From: CAINVV01 sp031432175
Lineage (GTDB): Bacteria > Bacteroidota > Bacteroidia > Bacteroidales > Prolixibacteraceae
Assembly (NCBI GenBank): GCA_964358545.1
Contig: CAYHQN010000004.1
Span: 1-64,000, forward strand
DNA length: 64,000 bases
Direction: 5' to 3'
Positions 33,932-43,340 of the stretch are shown here, piece after piece. Below the pieces are notes generated by a model. The model made no database searches. It had not been told where the DNA came from and saw nothing but the letters and a program-made list of their open reading frames with translations. Numbering within the stretch: the stretch's first letter is position 1; every line of letters begins with the position of its first letter. Both the position numbers and the translations under genes were made by a program.

Positions 33932-35209
33932 ATGTCGAAACCTACTTCTGCAGGAGCTCAATCGAAAGGTTCCAATCTGATCCCGATGGTCATCATCGCG
34001 GTACTATTTTTCATTTTTGGCTTTGTCACCTGGCTCAATGGCATTTTGATCCCATACCTTAAAATTGCCTGCCAACTAACCAACTTCCAGGCCATGTTCG
34101 TCGCCTTTGCATTTTACATCGCCTATTTCGTGATGGGACTACCATCCTCCTGGGTATTAAAGAAAACAGGTTTTAAAAATGGAATGACAGTTGGCCTTTG
34201 GGTGATGGCCCTTGGAACACTTTTGTTTATCCCAGCAGCAATGACCCGTACCTACAGCCTTTTTCTTACTGGCCTCTTCGTTGCAGGTACTGGTATGACT
34301 ATTCTACAAACGGCTGTTAACCCTTATGTTACCATCTTAGGTCCCCGGGAAAGCGCTGCCAAACGGATCAGCATCATGGGTATCTGCAACAAAATGGCGG
34401 GTGCGATTGCCCCATTAATCCTGGCTTACTATATTCTAAATGACGGCGATTCGTTTGTAGCAAGTTTGGCCCAGATGGACGAATCTGCCAAAGCTATTGC
34501 ATTAAACGGATTGGCACACAGGGTTATAGGCCCCTATATCGTAATGACTGCCATTTTCTTCCTCCTCGGTATCGGCGTTCGTTATTCACCGCTACCGGAA
34601 ATCGAAGCAGAAAGTGAAGATGAGATGGAAGCGAACGGTTCCGGTTCAAAAACCAGTATCTGGCAATTTCCCCACCTGATCCTGGGCGTTCTCACACTTT
34701 TCTTCTATGTAGGCGCAGAGGTCATCGCAGGTGATACCATCATCCGGTATGGGATGTCTCTGGGTATAGAGATCTCCAAAGCAAAAGTATTTACCTCCTA
34801 TACCCTGGTATCCATGACAGCAGGTTACATTCTGGGAATTATCCTTATTCCTAAAGTGATTTCACAGCGTATAGCGCTTATGTGGTGCGGAATTCTCGGA
34901 ATTATTTTTCTGTTGGGGGCAGTATTTACATCAGGGTTAACATCAGTCTTCTTTATTGCTATTTTGGGATTTGCCAATGCACTGGTATGGCCTGCCATCT
35001 GGCCGCTTGCCATCCACAACCTTGGAAAATTCATCAAAACGGGCTCTGCCATGCTGATTATGGCCATCCTCGGCGGTGCACTGCTTCCGCTCCTTTGGGG
35101 AAAACTTTCTGACATATATGGTTCCCAACACGCATATCTGGTCTTGTTACCCAGCTATTTCCTGTTTATCTATTATTCTATCTGGGGGTACAAGAAGAAG
35201 AATTGGTAA
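33932..35209 (+). CDS. MFS sugar transporter (FucP/GluP-like)
   Basis: 425 residues with about 12 hydrophobic segments. The pattern FGFVTWLNGILIPYLKIACQL, quoted here only to its first part FGFVTWLNGILIPYLK, and GTGMTILQTAVNPYVTILG are typical of the fucose/glucose/galactose:H+ symporter family. It probably imports a hexose or amino-sugar across the inner membrane. It is followed on the same strand by a sugar nucleotidyltransferase and a sugar kinase, which suggests a salvage route. Confidence 0.9.
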   Translation: MSKPTSAGAQSKGSNLIPMVIIAVLFFIFGFVTWLNGILIPYLKIACQLTNFQAMFVAFAFYIAYFVMGLPSSWVLKKTGFKNGMTVGLWVMALGTLLFIPAAMTRTYSLFLTGLFVAGTGMTILQTAVNPYVTILGPRESAAKRISIMGICNKMAGAIAPLILAYYILNDGDSFVASLAQMDESAKAIALNGLAHRVIGPYIVMTAIFFLLGIGVRYSPLPEIEAESEDEMEANGSGSKTSIWQFPHLILGVLTLFFYVGAEVIAGDTIIRYGMSLGIEISKAKVFTSYTLVSMTAGYILGIILIPKVISQRIALMWCGILGIIFLLGAVFTSGLTSVFFIAILGFANALVWPAIWPLAIHNLGKFIKTGSAMLIMAILGGALLPLLWGKLSDIYGSQHAYLVLLPSYFLFIYYSIWGYKKKNW

Positions 35210-35216
35210 AAAAATA

Positions 35217-35280
35217 GTTATGAGTTATAAGTTATGAGTGATTTGGATTCACTCATAACTCATAACTTATAACTCATAAC
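35217..35280. repeat. GTTATGAG/CTCATAAC foldback between transporter and nucleotidyltransferase
   Basis: The 25-nt arm 35217-35241 pairs with 35249-35280, the right arm carrying one extra CTCATAA word. It ends 8 nt before the next start codon. Confidence 0.85.
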
Positions 35281-35288
35281 TCAAATAA

Positions 35289-36185
35289 ATGAAGCCCACT
35301 TTAGTTATTCTAGCTGCCGGAATGGGTAGCCGTTATGGAGGATTAAAACAACTGGACGAAGTTGGTCCCAACGGGGAAGCGATCATCGATTACTCACTCT
35401 ACGACGCCATTCGTGCCGGTTTTGGAAAGGTTGTTTTTGTCATCCGTCACGATTTTGAAGCTGCCTTCAAAGAGCGTTTCGATCCAAAATTAAAAGGACG
35501 AATAGCTGTTGAATATGTCTACCAGGCATTGGATAAACTACCGGCCGGTTTTACCCTGTCGCCGGAAAGGCAAAAACCCTGGGGAACAGCTCATGCCCTG
35601 CTAATGGCCGATGGAGTGGCCAACGAACCGCTGGCAGTTATCAACGCAGATGATTTTTATGGCGGAAAAGCCTACTTCGCCATGGCCAATTTCCTTGTAT
35701 CATCCAACGATCCAGGCGAATATGCAATGGTGGGCTATAATGTTGAAAATACCCTTTCCGACCATGGGACCGTTTCGCGAGGTGTTTGCGCAACCGATGC
35801 GCATGGCTATCTGACAACTGTAGTAGAGCGTACGAAGATCAAAGGTGAGCCGGATGGCATCTTCTATTACGAGGAGGATGGACGTCACCAACTTGGTCCC
35901 AGGAGTCCGGTTTCCATGAATTTCTGGGGATTGAAACCAAATGTATTTGGATACATCAGGGAAGGATTTTCTCAATTTTTGAAGGATCATGGTCATGAAC
36001 TCAAATCAGAATATTACATACCGTTGCTGATCAACGACAACATTGTCAACGGCAACATCAAGACCAAGGTCATCGAATGTGATTCTCCCTGGTTTGGAGT
36101 TACTTACATCGAGGATAAACCGATTGTCAAAGGAAGAATCGCGCAGTTGATTGAGGATGGGGTGTATCCGGAGAAACTGTGGTGA
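35289..36185 (+). CDS. Sugar-phosphate nucleotidyltransferase
   Basis: 298 residues. The nucleotidyltransferase signature AAGMGSRYGGLKQLDEVG is at residues 8-25, with NADDFYGG for the metal site and WGTAHALLMA. It is expected to join a sugar-1-phosphate to a nucleotide. With the kinase 250 nt downstream and the transporter upstream, it resembles the AmgK/MurU or NahK-type amino-sugar salvage pairs; that pathway assignment is inference. Confidence 0.88.
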   Translation: MKPTLVILAAGMGSRYGGLKQLDEVGPNGEAIIDYSLYDAIRAGFGKVVFVIRHDFEAAFKERFDPKLKGRIAVEYVYQALDKLPAGFTLSPERQKPWGTAHALLMADGVANEPLAVINADDFYGGKAYFAMANFLVSSNDPGEYAMVGYNVENTLSDHGTVSRGVCATDAHGYLTTVVERTKIKGEPDGIFYYEEDGRHQLGPRSPVSMNFWGLKPNVFGYIREGFSQFLKDHGHELKSEYYIPLLINDNIVNGNIKTKVIECDSPWFGVTYIEDKPIVKGRIAQLIEDGVYPEKLW

Positions 36186-36202
36186 AAATCAGGCTAGAAA
36201 TG

Positions 36203-36382
36203 CAGCAGATTGCTTCGCTCCGCTCGCAATGACGGATCATTTTTCTGGAGGTGAGGGTAGAGAGAAGGAGGCGGTTGGCGATTCTGTTATTACCAAAACT
36301 GATGCCCCGCCTCCTTCTCTCTACCCTCACAAAACCAACAGCCTACCGTCATTGCGAGGAGGAACGACGAAGCAATCTACTG
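36203..36382. repeat. Composite foldback: 24-bp inner arms plus outer CAATGACG repeats
   Basis: Outer units CAGCAGATTGCTTCG...CAATGACGG (36203-36235) and the inverted CGTCATTGCG...GAAGCAATCTACTG (36347-36382) flank perfect 24-bp arms, 36251-36274 and 36307-36330, around a 32-nt loop. The layout is that of 9975-10155, with unrelated GA-rich inner arms. Confidence 0.88.
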
Positions 36383-36436
36383 ATAATCAGCCAAGTCTTG
36401 ATGGGTTAAAATATCAAATAATCAATACCTTACAGA

Positions 36437-37540
36437 ATGACCGATCTCCTAATCCATCAATATCTAACCTCCTTTGGCCGTACCGAGCAGGTAACTGACT
36501 GGAAACCATTCGGCCACGGTCATATTAATGATACCATTTTGATTCGAACCAAAGGAGATGAGGCCCCTGACTTTATCCTTCAGCGCAAAAACCACTATGT
36601 TTTCAAAAACGTACCCGGAATGCTGAACAACATCAGGCTGGTAACGGGACATATTCGTTCGAAATTGTTGGCTGAAGGAGAACCGGAGATCGACCGAAAG
36701 GTGATGAATTACCTCAGTACAAAAGATGGGAAACAATACATTCAGGACGAATCGGGCAACTACTGGACCCTTTTCCTGTTTGTCTGCAATTCGCACGGAA
36801 TCGAAGAGGTAACCCATGCCGATCAGGCTTACAGTGCCGGTAACGCATTTGGAAAGTTCCAGCTTCAACTTTCCGATCTGGATGGTACCAAACTGATTGA
36901 AACCATTCCCAATTTTCACAATGGCAAATTCAGGTATCAGCAATTTCTGGATGCCATCTCGCTCAATGCGGCAGGTCGTTGTGCCTCTATGCAAACGGAG
37001 ATTGAACAGTTACTTCATCGGTCAGATGAAATGTTGCAGTTGCAAAATTGGCTCGATCAAGGAAAACTACCACTTCGGATCACCCACAACGACACCAAAA
37101 TAAACAACATTCTGTACGGTCCCGACGAACAGAGTCTCTGCATCATCGATCTTGATACGGTGATGCCTGGCACCATCCTCTTCGATTTTGGCGATGCCAT
37201 CCGTACCCTTTGCAACAGCGCAGCTGAAGATGAACCTGATCTTAGCAGGATCAGCTTTAATCAAGCATATTTTGAAGCCTTTACACGCGGTTATCTCTCA
37301 GAAAGCCGACAGTTTTTGACTAATCTGGAAAAAGAGAATCTGGTTTTCTCCTGCAGGTATATGGTTTGGGAACAGACCATCCGGTTCCTGGCGGACTACC
37401 TGAACGGAGACCCCTACTACAAGATCTCCTATCCCGAGCATAACCGCGATAGGGCCCTGTCACAATTGCGCTATTTAAAGGTTTTGGAGGAGAATGACTC
37501 CTGGATGGAAGACTGTGTAAAGCAAAGTTTGTTGCAATAG
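36437..37540 (+). CDS. APH-fold sugar kinase (NahK/AmgK-like)
   Basis: 367 residues, close to N-acetylhexosamine 1-kinase in length. The catalytic loop is RITHNDTKINNILYG (Asp in HND, Asn in INNIL), and the DFG-like metal motif is CIIDLDTVMPGTILFDFGD. The N-terminal part carries FGHGHINDT, the nucleotide-binding strand. It probably phosphorylates an amino sugar at the anomeric position, feeding the nucleotidyltransferase upstream. The substrate is not established by sequence. Confidence 0.85.
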   Translation: MTDLLIHQYLTSFGRTEQVTDWKPFGHGHINDTILIRTKGDEAPDFILQRKNHYVFKNVPGMLNNIRLVTGHIRSKLLAEGEPEIDRKVMNYLSTKDGKQYIQDESGNYWTLFLFVCNSHGIEEVTHADQAYSAGNAFGKFQLQLSDLDGTKLIETIPNFHNGKFRYQQFLDAISLNAAGRCASMQTEIEQLLHRSDEMLQLQNWLDQGKLPLRITHNDTKINNILYGPDEQSLCIIDLDTVMPGTILFDFGDAIRTLCNSAAEDEPDLSRISFNQAYFEAFTRGYLSESRQFLTNLEKENLVFSCRYMVWEQTIRFLADYLNGDPYYKISYPEHNRDRALSQLRYLKVLEENDSWMEDCVKQSLLQ

Positions 37541-37690
37541 GTATCCTTCCCCAGAAGAAAATTTAACCAAAAATGGGTCCCAAGGAATGCATAAAGACCA
37601 GAACCTGAAATTTGTAGAAGATCTAGTTCTGTAGGTCGCGGTCCCGCTAGGGATCTGATATTTATAAAAATATATAGATTAATAGAACTG

Positions 37691-37875
37691 GAATCCCGTA
37701 GGGTAATGTCATTAAGTTTAGAAAAATTTATGCGACTCTCAACAGATTGCTTCACACTTCGTTCCTCGTGTTCGCAATGACGAAGCAATCTGTTGATAAT
37801 CTGCAAAATACACAACATGCCGACTATTCAAATATTCACAATCTTTAACGTCGCACAATCCATTTATGACAGTTC
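37691..37875. repeat. Dispersed modular repeat downstream of the kinase
   Basis: Contains AATGTCATTAAGTT (37706-37719), a 14-bp hairpin CAACAGATTGCTTC/GAAGCAATCTGTTG (37741-37754, 37783-37796) and a ~90-nt tail (37783-37875) whose reverse complement is at 9895-9986. The rest of 37541-37901 has a CCCGCTAGGGATCT/ATCCCGTAGGG pair (37649-37705) and no gene. Confidence 0.8.
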
Positions 37876-37901
37876 GTGCCCATTTGTGGTTAAATTTTCT
37901 C

Positions 37902-38738
37902 TTACCCCAATTTAATGTGTTTTGATTTTACCTCGCTGCCCAGAAACAGATTGGCCAACTGGTCGAAATTGTCAGGTGACTCGGTTGTAAAAAACTCCCT
38001 GCGGCCAGATTTTGAGCAATCCAACTCCATTTCAGGATGGCGGATCAGATAATCTTTCAAACGTTCCGCTACAATAGCTCCCTGGGTCATCAACTGAACA
38101 CCATTTGGCAAATACTGCCGGATCACTTTCGTCAAAAGCGGATAATGTGTGCAGCCAAGAATGACGGTATCGATCAAAGGATCTTTGCCGAAAAGTTCGT
38201 CTAAATTCTGTTTGACAAAAAAAGCTGCCCCGGGGCTTTCAATAAGGTTATTTTCTACGATGGGCACCCACATCGGACAAGCCACCTGGGTGACAAATAT
38301 CGGGTTGTTTGGGGATATTTTGGCTATCTCCATGGGATAGGATTCGGAAATGACCGTTCCATTCGTGCCCAAAACACCCACATGGCCTGTTTTCGTCATA
38401 TCCGGGATCATCTCCACGCTAGGCCTGATCACCCCCAAAACCCGTCTGGCGGGAAAAGTTACAGGCAGGTCAATTTGCTGGATGTTGCGCAGCGCCTTTG
38501 CCGAGGCAGTGTTACAAGCCAGGACAACCAGCCGGCATCCCTGCTCAAAAAGCTGAAAAACCGCTTGTCTCGTATATTCATAAACAACTTCAAAAGAGCG
38601 GGTCCCGTATGGATTTCTGGCATTATCCCCCAGATAGATGTAATCGTATTGTGGCAATTCACGAAGCAGCTCTTTGAAAATTGTCAGTCCGCCGTAACCG
38701 GAATCAAAAACGCCAATGGGTTGGTAGCTCTTCGACAT
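37902..38738 (-). CDS. murI: Glutamate racemase
   Basis: 278 residues from the ATG at 38738; a TTG 6 nt upstream is a weaker start. It supplies D-glutamate for peptidoglycan. Both catalytic cysteines are present in LACNTASAKAL and LGCTHYPLL, and the N-terminal FDSGYGGLTIFKELL matches. It follows the bamA-ompH cluster on the same strand but is separated by a terminator at 38817-38838. Confidence 0.97.
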   Translation of the reverse strand: MSKSYQPIGVFDSGYGGLTIFKELLRELPQYDYIYLGDNARNPYGTRSFEVVYEYTRQAVFQLFEQGCRLVVLACNTASAKALRNIQQIDLPVTFPARRVLGVIRPSVEMIPDMTKTGHVGVLGTNGTVISESYPMEIAKISPNNPIFVTQVACPMWVPIVENNLIESPGAAFFVKQNLDELFGKDPLIDTVILGCTHYPLLTKVIRQYLPNGVQLMTQGAIVAERLKDYLIRHPEMELDCSKSGRREFFTTESPDNFDQLANLFLGSEVKSKHIKLG

Positions 38739-38808
38739 AAACAATAATTTATTTTTCGAAGCTACTAATTATTCGCAACATTGATTGCCAATTATCACTC
38801 TGAAAAAG

Positions 38809-38838
38809 AAATAAAAAAGGGCACCTTGCAGCGCCCTT
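38809..38838 (-). terminator. Terminator after the ompH pair
   Basis: On the minus strand AAGGGC (38838-38833) pairs with GCCCTT (38822-38817) around a 10-nt loop, followed by TTTTTAT. It ends the outer-membrane biogenesis operon. Confidence 0.85.
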
Positions 38839-38861
38839 ATCCTATATCTAATCCTATCGAA

Positions 38862-39380
38862 TTACTTTAGACCGAGCTTTGCTTTAACCAGTGGCATCAT
38901 GTCTGTTGACTGTGCTGGATTGAAATACAATACACTGTTAACTTCAAAAACATACAACATCCCTTGCTCTTTAGCAACTTCACCGATTGCTTTGCGGGCT
39001 TTCTCTACAACAGGCTGGAACTGTTTGCTCTCTTCCTTCTGAAGATTTTCCTGGGCTTGTTGCTGGAAAGTTTGTATTCTCTCCTGAAGACTCTGAATAT
39101 CAGCCTCTTTCGCTTGACGAATAGCGTCCGTAACATTGGGTTGTTTTACCAAAGCAACATACTCCTGGCCTTTGGTTTGGTACTCTTTTTGCATAACAGC
39201 CAACTGTGCCTCAAGGTCTGATTGCATTTTAGCCATGGCTTTCTGAGCGACTTCACGTTCAGGCATGGTAGAGATCAAACCCTGAAAGTCAATGTGACCA
39301 AATTTCAATGTTTGGGCCGAAGCGGAAGCTCCAACAAATAGAAGAAGGGAAAAAGTTATAACACTTAAGAAATGTCTCAT
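38862..39380 (-). CDS. OmpH/Skp-family periplasmic chaperone, second copy
   Basis: 172 residues from the ATG at 39380 (a TTG lies 6 nt upstream). The signal peptide ends near SASAQ. The following KFGHIDFQGLISTMPE and a long Gln/Glu/Lys coiled coil (about residues 50-120) give the jellyfish-tentacle arms of Skp. It holds unfolded outer-membrane proteins. It is paired with another ompH 38 nt upstream, as in related genomes. Confidence 0.92.
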   Translation of the reverse strand: MRHFLSVITFSLLLFVGASASAQTLKFGHIDFQGLISTMPEREVAQKAMAKMQSDLEAQLAVMQKEYQTKGQEYVALVKQPNVTDAIRQAKEADIQSLQERIQTFQQQAQENLQKEESKQFQPVVEKARKAIGEVAKEQGMLYVFEVNSVLYFNPAQSTDMMPLVKAKLGLK

Positions 39381-39418
39381 GATCAATCTGATTTAATTTT
39401 ATGCGCAAATTTATAACA

Positions 39419-39934
39419 TTAATTTTTATATCCAAGTTTTTGTAACACCTGATCGCTCAGGTCAAATTTCGGATTGGTGTAGATCATCGTCATGCTACCG
39501 GCCTTGTCAAAAACCATCGCATAAGCTCCCTGCTCGGCTATGGTCTGAATGGCACTGAAAACTTCGTCCTGAATAGGCTTTACCAGGGCTTCCCGTTTTT
39601 TTGCCAAATCACCTTCCGGACCAAAATACTGCCGCTGCAGCTTTTTGTACTCCTTCTCTTTGTTGACTATTTGTTCTTCACGTTTACGTTTCATATCCTG
39701 GGAAAGCAATATCACCTCGCCCTGATAATCCTTGTAGATCTGGTCAAGCTCAGCATGAAGCGTCTCAAGTTCTTTCTGGTATTTCTGTGATAGTTTATCC
39801 AGTTGTTCCTGGGCAGCGACATAAGCCGGCAATTTCCCCAAAATAAAATCGGTGTCGACGTAGGCATATTTCTGGGCAAAACTGCTTGTCATACATACGA
39901 AAATGAAAACTCCCAAAAAAATAATCTTCTTCAT
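39419..39934 (-). CDS. OmpH/Skp-family periplasmic chaperone, first copy
   Basis: 171 residues. The signal peptide ends in SSFAQ (about residue 20). The body shows YAYVDTDFILGKLPAY, a coiled coil (LDKLSQKYQKELETLHAEL and on to residue ~110) and the C-terminal KFDLSDQVLQKLGY. It lies directly downstream of bamA (48 nt), consistent with delivering clients to the BAM complex. Confidence 0.93.
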   Translation of the reverse strand: MKKIIFLGVFIFVCMTSSFAQKYAYVDTDFILGKLPAYVAAQEQLDKLSQKYQKELETLHAELDQIYKDYQGEVILLSQDMKRKREEQIVNKEKEYKKLQRQYFGPEGDLAKKREALVKPIQDEVFSAIQTIAEQGAYAMVFDKAGSMTMIYTNPKFDLSDQVLQKLGYKN

Positions 39935-39982
39935 CTCAATAAGTTTTTATCATGAAGTAATATCAAAATTCAGGCCAAATTT

Positions 39983-42598
39983 TTAAAATTGCTGTCCCAT
40001 GATGAAGTGGAACTGACTTCCACCTGTTCCCTTGGTATACCCGTCATCGAATCCATAACCCCAGTCAAATCCCATCAGACCAAACATTGGCAGGAAGATC
40101 CTGATACCCAAACCTGCAGATCTCTTGATACTGAAAGGATTGTAATCTGAGATGTCGTACCACGAATTACCGGCTTCGAGGAAGCCTAAACCGTAAATAG
40201 TGGCAGATTGTGACAAGGTGATCGGATAACGAAGCTCAACGGTGATCTTCTCATAGATATTACCACCCTGTGGAGGGGTTAACGAGTTGTTTTCATAACC
40301 GCGTAAACCGATGTATTCACTTCCGTAAGAGCTATATCCCGACATACCATCTCCTCCCAATTTGTAGGATTCGAACGGTGAGCGAAGGTTTTTGTTGTAA
40401 TAGCCCAAAAGTCCGGTTTCAAACTTTGTCCTAAGGATAAGTTTGGCATCCTGACGCGCCTGCAGCGGAGTAAAGATATCCGCCTTAAACGACCACTTAT
40501 GGTACTCAATCAATCTGTACCTTTCAGCAGCAGTCATTGTTTTACTGCTGTAATCTTTCCCTGTAAACAGCGAGAAAGGAGGAGTCAGTGCCAATGAGAT
40601 GGAGAAGTTCGATCCCCTTCTGGTGTACAACGGACTATCTGTCGAATTTCGCCCGAATACAGTTCTGAATGCCAGTGTATTGGAGGTACCGTTCTGGAAG
40701 ATGAAATATTTCCAGTTGTCAAGAATGTATCTCTGGTAAGAAAGTTCGTGATACAGGGTAAAGTAGTTGTCAGGCCTTTTCAAACGGTATCCCAATCCAA
40801 CCGATGCGCCCAAAACACCCATTTTCTCAGTGATGTCATAATTGTACTGGTTGTAGCCACTACCATATCCGCTTCCATATCCGCTACCGTATCCGCTTCC
40901 ATAACCGCTGCCATAACCTCCATAGCCACCATAACCACCACCATACATTCCATTACCATAGCCGCCGTAATTGTATGCGCTGTTACCGCTGGTCTGTTTG
41001 GAATAGTAAATCGAGAAGGTGAATGAGTTGGGTTTCTTCCCTCCCAGCCATGGTTCGGTAAAGGAAAAACTATACGATTGATAATAAGAGCCATTGGTTT
41101 GGGCACGCAGTGTCAATGTTTGACCATCCCCGGTAGGGAGCGGCCTCCAGGCCTTTTTGTTGCCAATATTCCTTACGGAGAAGTTGGAGAATTTCAATCC
41201 GACCGTTCCGACAAACATCCCGGCCCCCCATCCTCCCGAAAGTTCAACCTGGTCGTTGGCGCGCTCTTCAAGTTCATAGTTGATGTCAACAGTTCCATCC
41301 TCGGGATGCGGAACCACGTCGGGTTTGATGGCTTCCGGATTAAAGTGGCCCATTTGGGAGAGCTCACGTACCGAACGAATGATGTTTTCCTTGCTGAAAA
41401 GCTGACCCGGACGAGTGTACAACTCACGGCGGGCAACGTGTTCGTTGGTCTTGGTATTTCCTTTGATGCCTATCGAATTAATGGTTGCCTGCGAACCTTC
41501 GACAATCCTCATCTCAAAATCAATAGAATCATTCTCAACCTTCACCTCAACCGGATTGAGGTTAAAGAAGAGATAACCGGTATTCAGGTATTGGTTCGAA
41601 ACGGCATCATCATCTTCGGTAAGGCGCTTTTCAAGAAGCTTCTGATCAAAAACATCACCCTTCTTAATACCCAGTACCCTGGATAGTTGATCATCTGTTA
41701 GAACCGTGTTCCCAATCCATCGAATATTTCTGAAGTAGTATCGTCGTCCTTCATCAATCCAATATTTCAGTTTAACGGTATTTCTGGTCGTATCTTTGAT
41801 GATGGTATCGGCCAGGATGATGGCATCACGGTAGCCATTTTCGTTGTATTTCTTGATCAGGTTAATTTTATCTTCATCAAACTTGTCCTGGAGAAACTTT
41901 TTCGAGGAGAAAAAATTGATCGGTTTTTTTGATTTGGTCTTCTTCATGGATTTCTCCAATGTGAAGGTACTCACCTGTTTGGCACCCACAAACTCTATTT
42001 CACTGATCTTCACTTTGGTCTTCTTGTTCACCATAATGTCGAGCACCAACTGATTTTGCTTGGTGGTATCATCCTTTTGAACAATGCTCACTTCGGTATT
42101 GTAAAACCCTTTGCCCTGGTAGTAGCTGAGAATCTGTCTCTGGGCAGTGTTGACGAGGTTATCGGTAACCTGTCCACCTATCAGCATCATTACCTGCTTC
42201 TCAATATCTTCCTTTTCACTTTTGCTGACACCATGGTAATTTTTGGCTGCAAGTCTTGGCCGCTCCTGCAGATAAACATTCAGCCAGATTTTGTCCCCTA
42301 CTATTTTTGTCGCAGAAATTTTTACATCCGAAAACAAACCCTGCTTCCAATATTTTCTCAAGGCGGATGTAACCTGATCGCCGGGAATTGTAATTTCCTC
42401 ACCAATATTTAACCCGGAAAGTCCTTTCAACACCTCAGTATCCAGGAATCTGATACCGCTAATTTCGATACCTGCCAACGTATAATGTTTTGGACTATCG
42501 TAAAAAACGGAAAAATTTGTACTGTCAGCTACTGTTTGCGCATACAATTGGGCACCAGAAAATAAAGCAAGAAATAAAAATAAAACTCTTTTGACCAT
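39983..42598 (-). CDS. bamA: Outer-membrane assembly factor BamA
   Basis: 871 residues from the ATG at 42598 (MVKRVLFLFLALFSG). The open frame extends 171 nt further upstream into uppS and is not the start. The signal is cleaved near LYAQ. POTRA domains fill about residues 45-460 (ISEIEFVGAKQV, TINSIGIKGNTKTN), followed by the 16-strand barrel ending QFHFIMGQQF. Residues ~538-587 carry a Gly/Tyr-rich insertion including five GYGS-type units, unusual within a BamA barrel. The start lies 1 nt after the uppS stop, so translation is coupled. Confidence 0.96.
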   Translation of the reverse strand: MVKRVLFLFLALFSGAQLYAQTVADSTNFSVFYDSPKHYTLAGIEISGIRFLDTEVLKGLSGLNIGEEITIPGDQVTSALRKYWKQGLFSDVKISATKIVGDKIWLNVYLQERPRLAAKNYHGVSKSEKEDIEKQVMMLIGGQVTDNLVNTAQRQILSYYQGKGFYNTEVSIVQKDDTTKQNQLVLDIMVNKKTKVKISEIEFVGAKQVSTFTLEKSMKKTKSKKPINFFSSKKFLQDKFDEDKINLIKKYNENGYRDAIILADTIIKDTTRNTVKLKYWIDEGRRYYFRNIRWIGNTVLTDDQLSRVLGIKKGDVFDQKLLEKRLTEDDDAVSNQYLNTGYLFFNLNPVEVKVENDSIDFEMRIVEGSQATINSIGIKGNTKTNEHVARRELYTRPGQLFSKENIIRSVRELSQMGHFNPEAIKPDVVPHPEDGTVDINYELEERANDQVELSGGWGAGMFVGTVGLKFSNFSVRNIGNKKAWRPLPTGDGQTLTLRAQTNGSYYQSYSFSFTEPWLGGKKPNSFTFSIYYSKQTSGNSAYNYGGYGNGMYGGGYGGYGGYGSGYGSGYGSGYGSGYGSGYNQYNYDITEKMGVLGASVGLGYRLKRPDNYFTLYHELSYQRYILDNWKYFIFQNGTSNTLAFRTVFGRNSTDSPLYTRRGSNFSISLALTPPFSLFTGKDYSSKTMTAAERYRLIEYHKWSFKADIFTPLQARQDAKLILRTKFETGLLGYYNKNLRSPFESYKLGGDGMSGYSSYGSEYIGLRGYENNSLTPPQGGNIYEKITVELRYPITLSQSATIYGLGFLEAGNSWYDISDYNPFSIKRSAGLGIRIFLPMFGLMGFDWGYGFDDGYTKGTGGSQFHFIMGQQF
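40838..40985 (-). repeat. 12-nt tandem repeat inside bamA (Gly-Tyr loop)
   Basis: The coding strand repeats a 12-nt unit encoding Gly-Tyr-Gly-Ser about five times, preceded by GGYGGYG-type units and flanked by YNYGG and YNQYNYD. It is in frame and lies in a barrel loop. The unit length keeps the frame whatever the copy number. Confidence 0.9.
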
Positions 42599-42599
42599 G

Positions 42600-43340
42600 T
42601 CAAATTCTAATTTGTTCACTAGTTTTTCCAAAACGTCTTTCTCTCTTTTGGAAATCATTAACTGCCTCAAATAGATCATCTTTTCGATAGTCTGGCCACA
42701 ACTTTTGCGTAAAATACAACTCAGTATAGGCGATCTGCCAAAGAAGAAAATTACTAACCCTGAATTCACCGCCGGTACGAATCAACAGTTCAGGATCAGG
42801 CAGGCCAAATGTAGGAAGATATTTTCCAATCAACTCTTCATTAATGCTACTTTTGTCAATTTTGTCATTTTTTAACTCATCGGCCATTCTTTTTACCGCT
42901 TCCACCATCTCCCAACGACCTGAATAGCTCAGTGCCAGCACCAATCTAAGCCCGCTATTCTCTTTTGTTTTGGCAATTGCAGCGGCCAATTTTTGCTGAA
43001 CTTGCTCCGGAAGTGAGGCAATATCACCTATGGTACGCAGCGATACATTGTTTTTGTGGAGATTTTCCGTCTCGGCAACGATGGCATGGACCAGCAATCC
43101 CATCAAGGCATCAACCTCCTCCTTGGGCCTGTTCCAGTTCTCTGTCGAAAAAGCATAGAGGGTAAGGTATTGGATGCCCATTTCACCCGCCCCCTCCACG
43201 ACAGAGCGGACAGCCTCCACCCCTTCGCGGTGACCAAAGATCCGGTCTAATCCATGTTGTTCTGCCCAGCGCCCATTGCCATCCATGATGATGGCGACAT
43301 GTTGCGGGATCTTATCCGTTTTTAACTCTTTAGAATGCAC
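42600..43340 (-). CDS. uppS: Isoprenyl (undecaprenyl) diphosphate synthase
   Basis: 246 residues starting at a GTG that overlaps the porG-like gene by 11 nt. It makes the C55 lipid carrier for cell-wall and glycan synthesis. The catalytic Asp is in AIIMDGNGRWAE, and YLTLYAFSTENWNRP and LLIRTGGEFRVSNFLLWQ are diagnostic. It sits between porG and bamA in the conserved Bacteroidota order. Confidence 0.97.
   Translation of the reverse strand: MHSKELKTDKIPQHVAIIMDGNGRWAEQHGLDRIFGHREGVEAVRSVVEGAGEMGIQYLTLYAFSTENWNRPKEEVDALMGLLVHAIVAETENLHKNNVSLRTIGDIASLPEQVQQKLAAAIAKTKENSGLRLVLALSYSGRWEMVEAVKRMADELKNDKIDKSSINEELIGKYLPTFGLPDPELLIRTGGEFRVSNFLLWQIAYTELYFTQKLWPDYRKDDLFEAVNDFQKRERRFGKTSEQIRI

Noticed and set aside
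42599..42769. N-terminal extension of bamA by 57 residues
   Set aside because: It overlaps the end of uppS, carries no signal peptide, and the ATG at 42598 begins a good signal sequence with coupled spacing.
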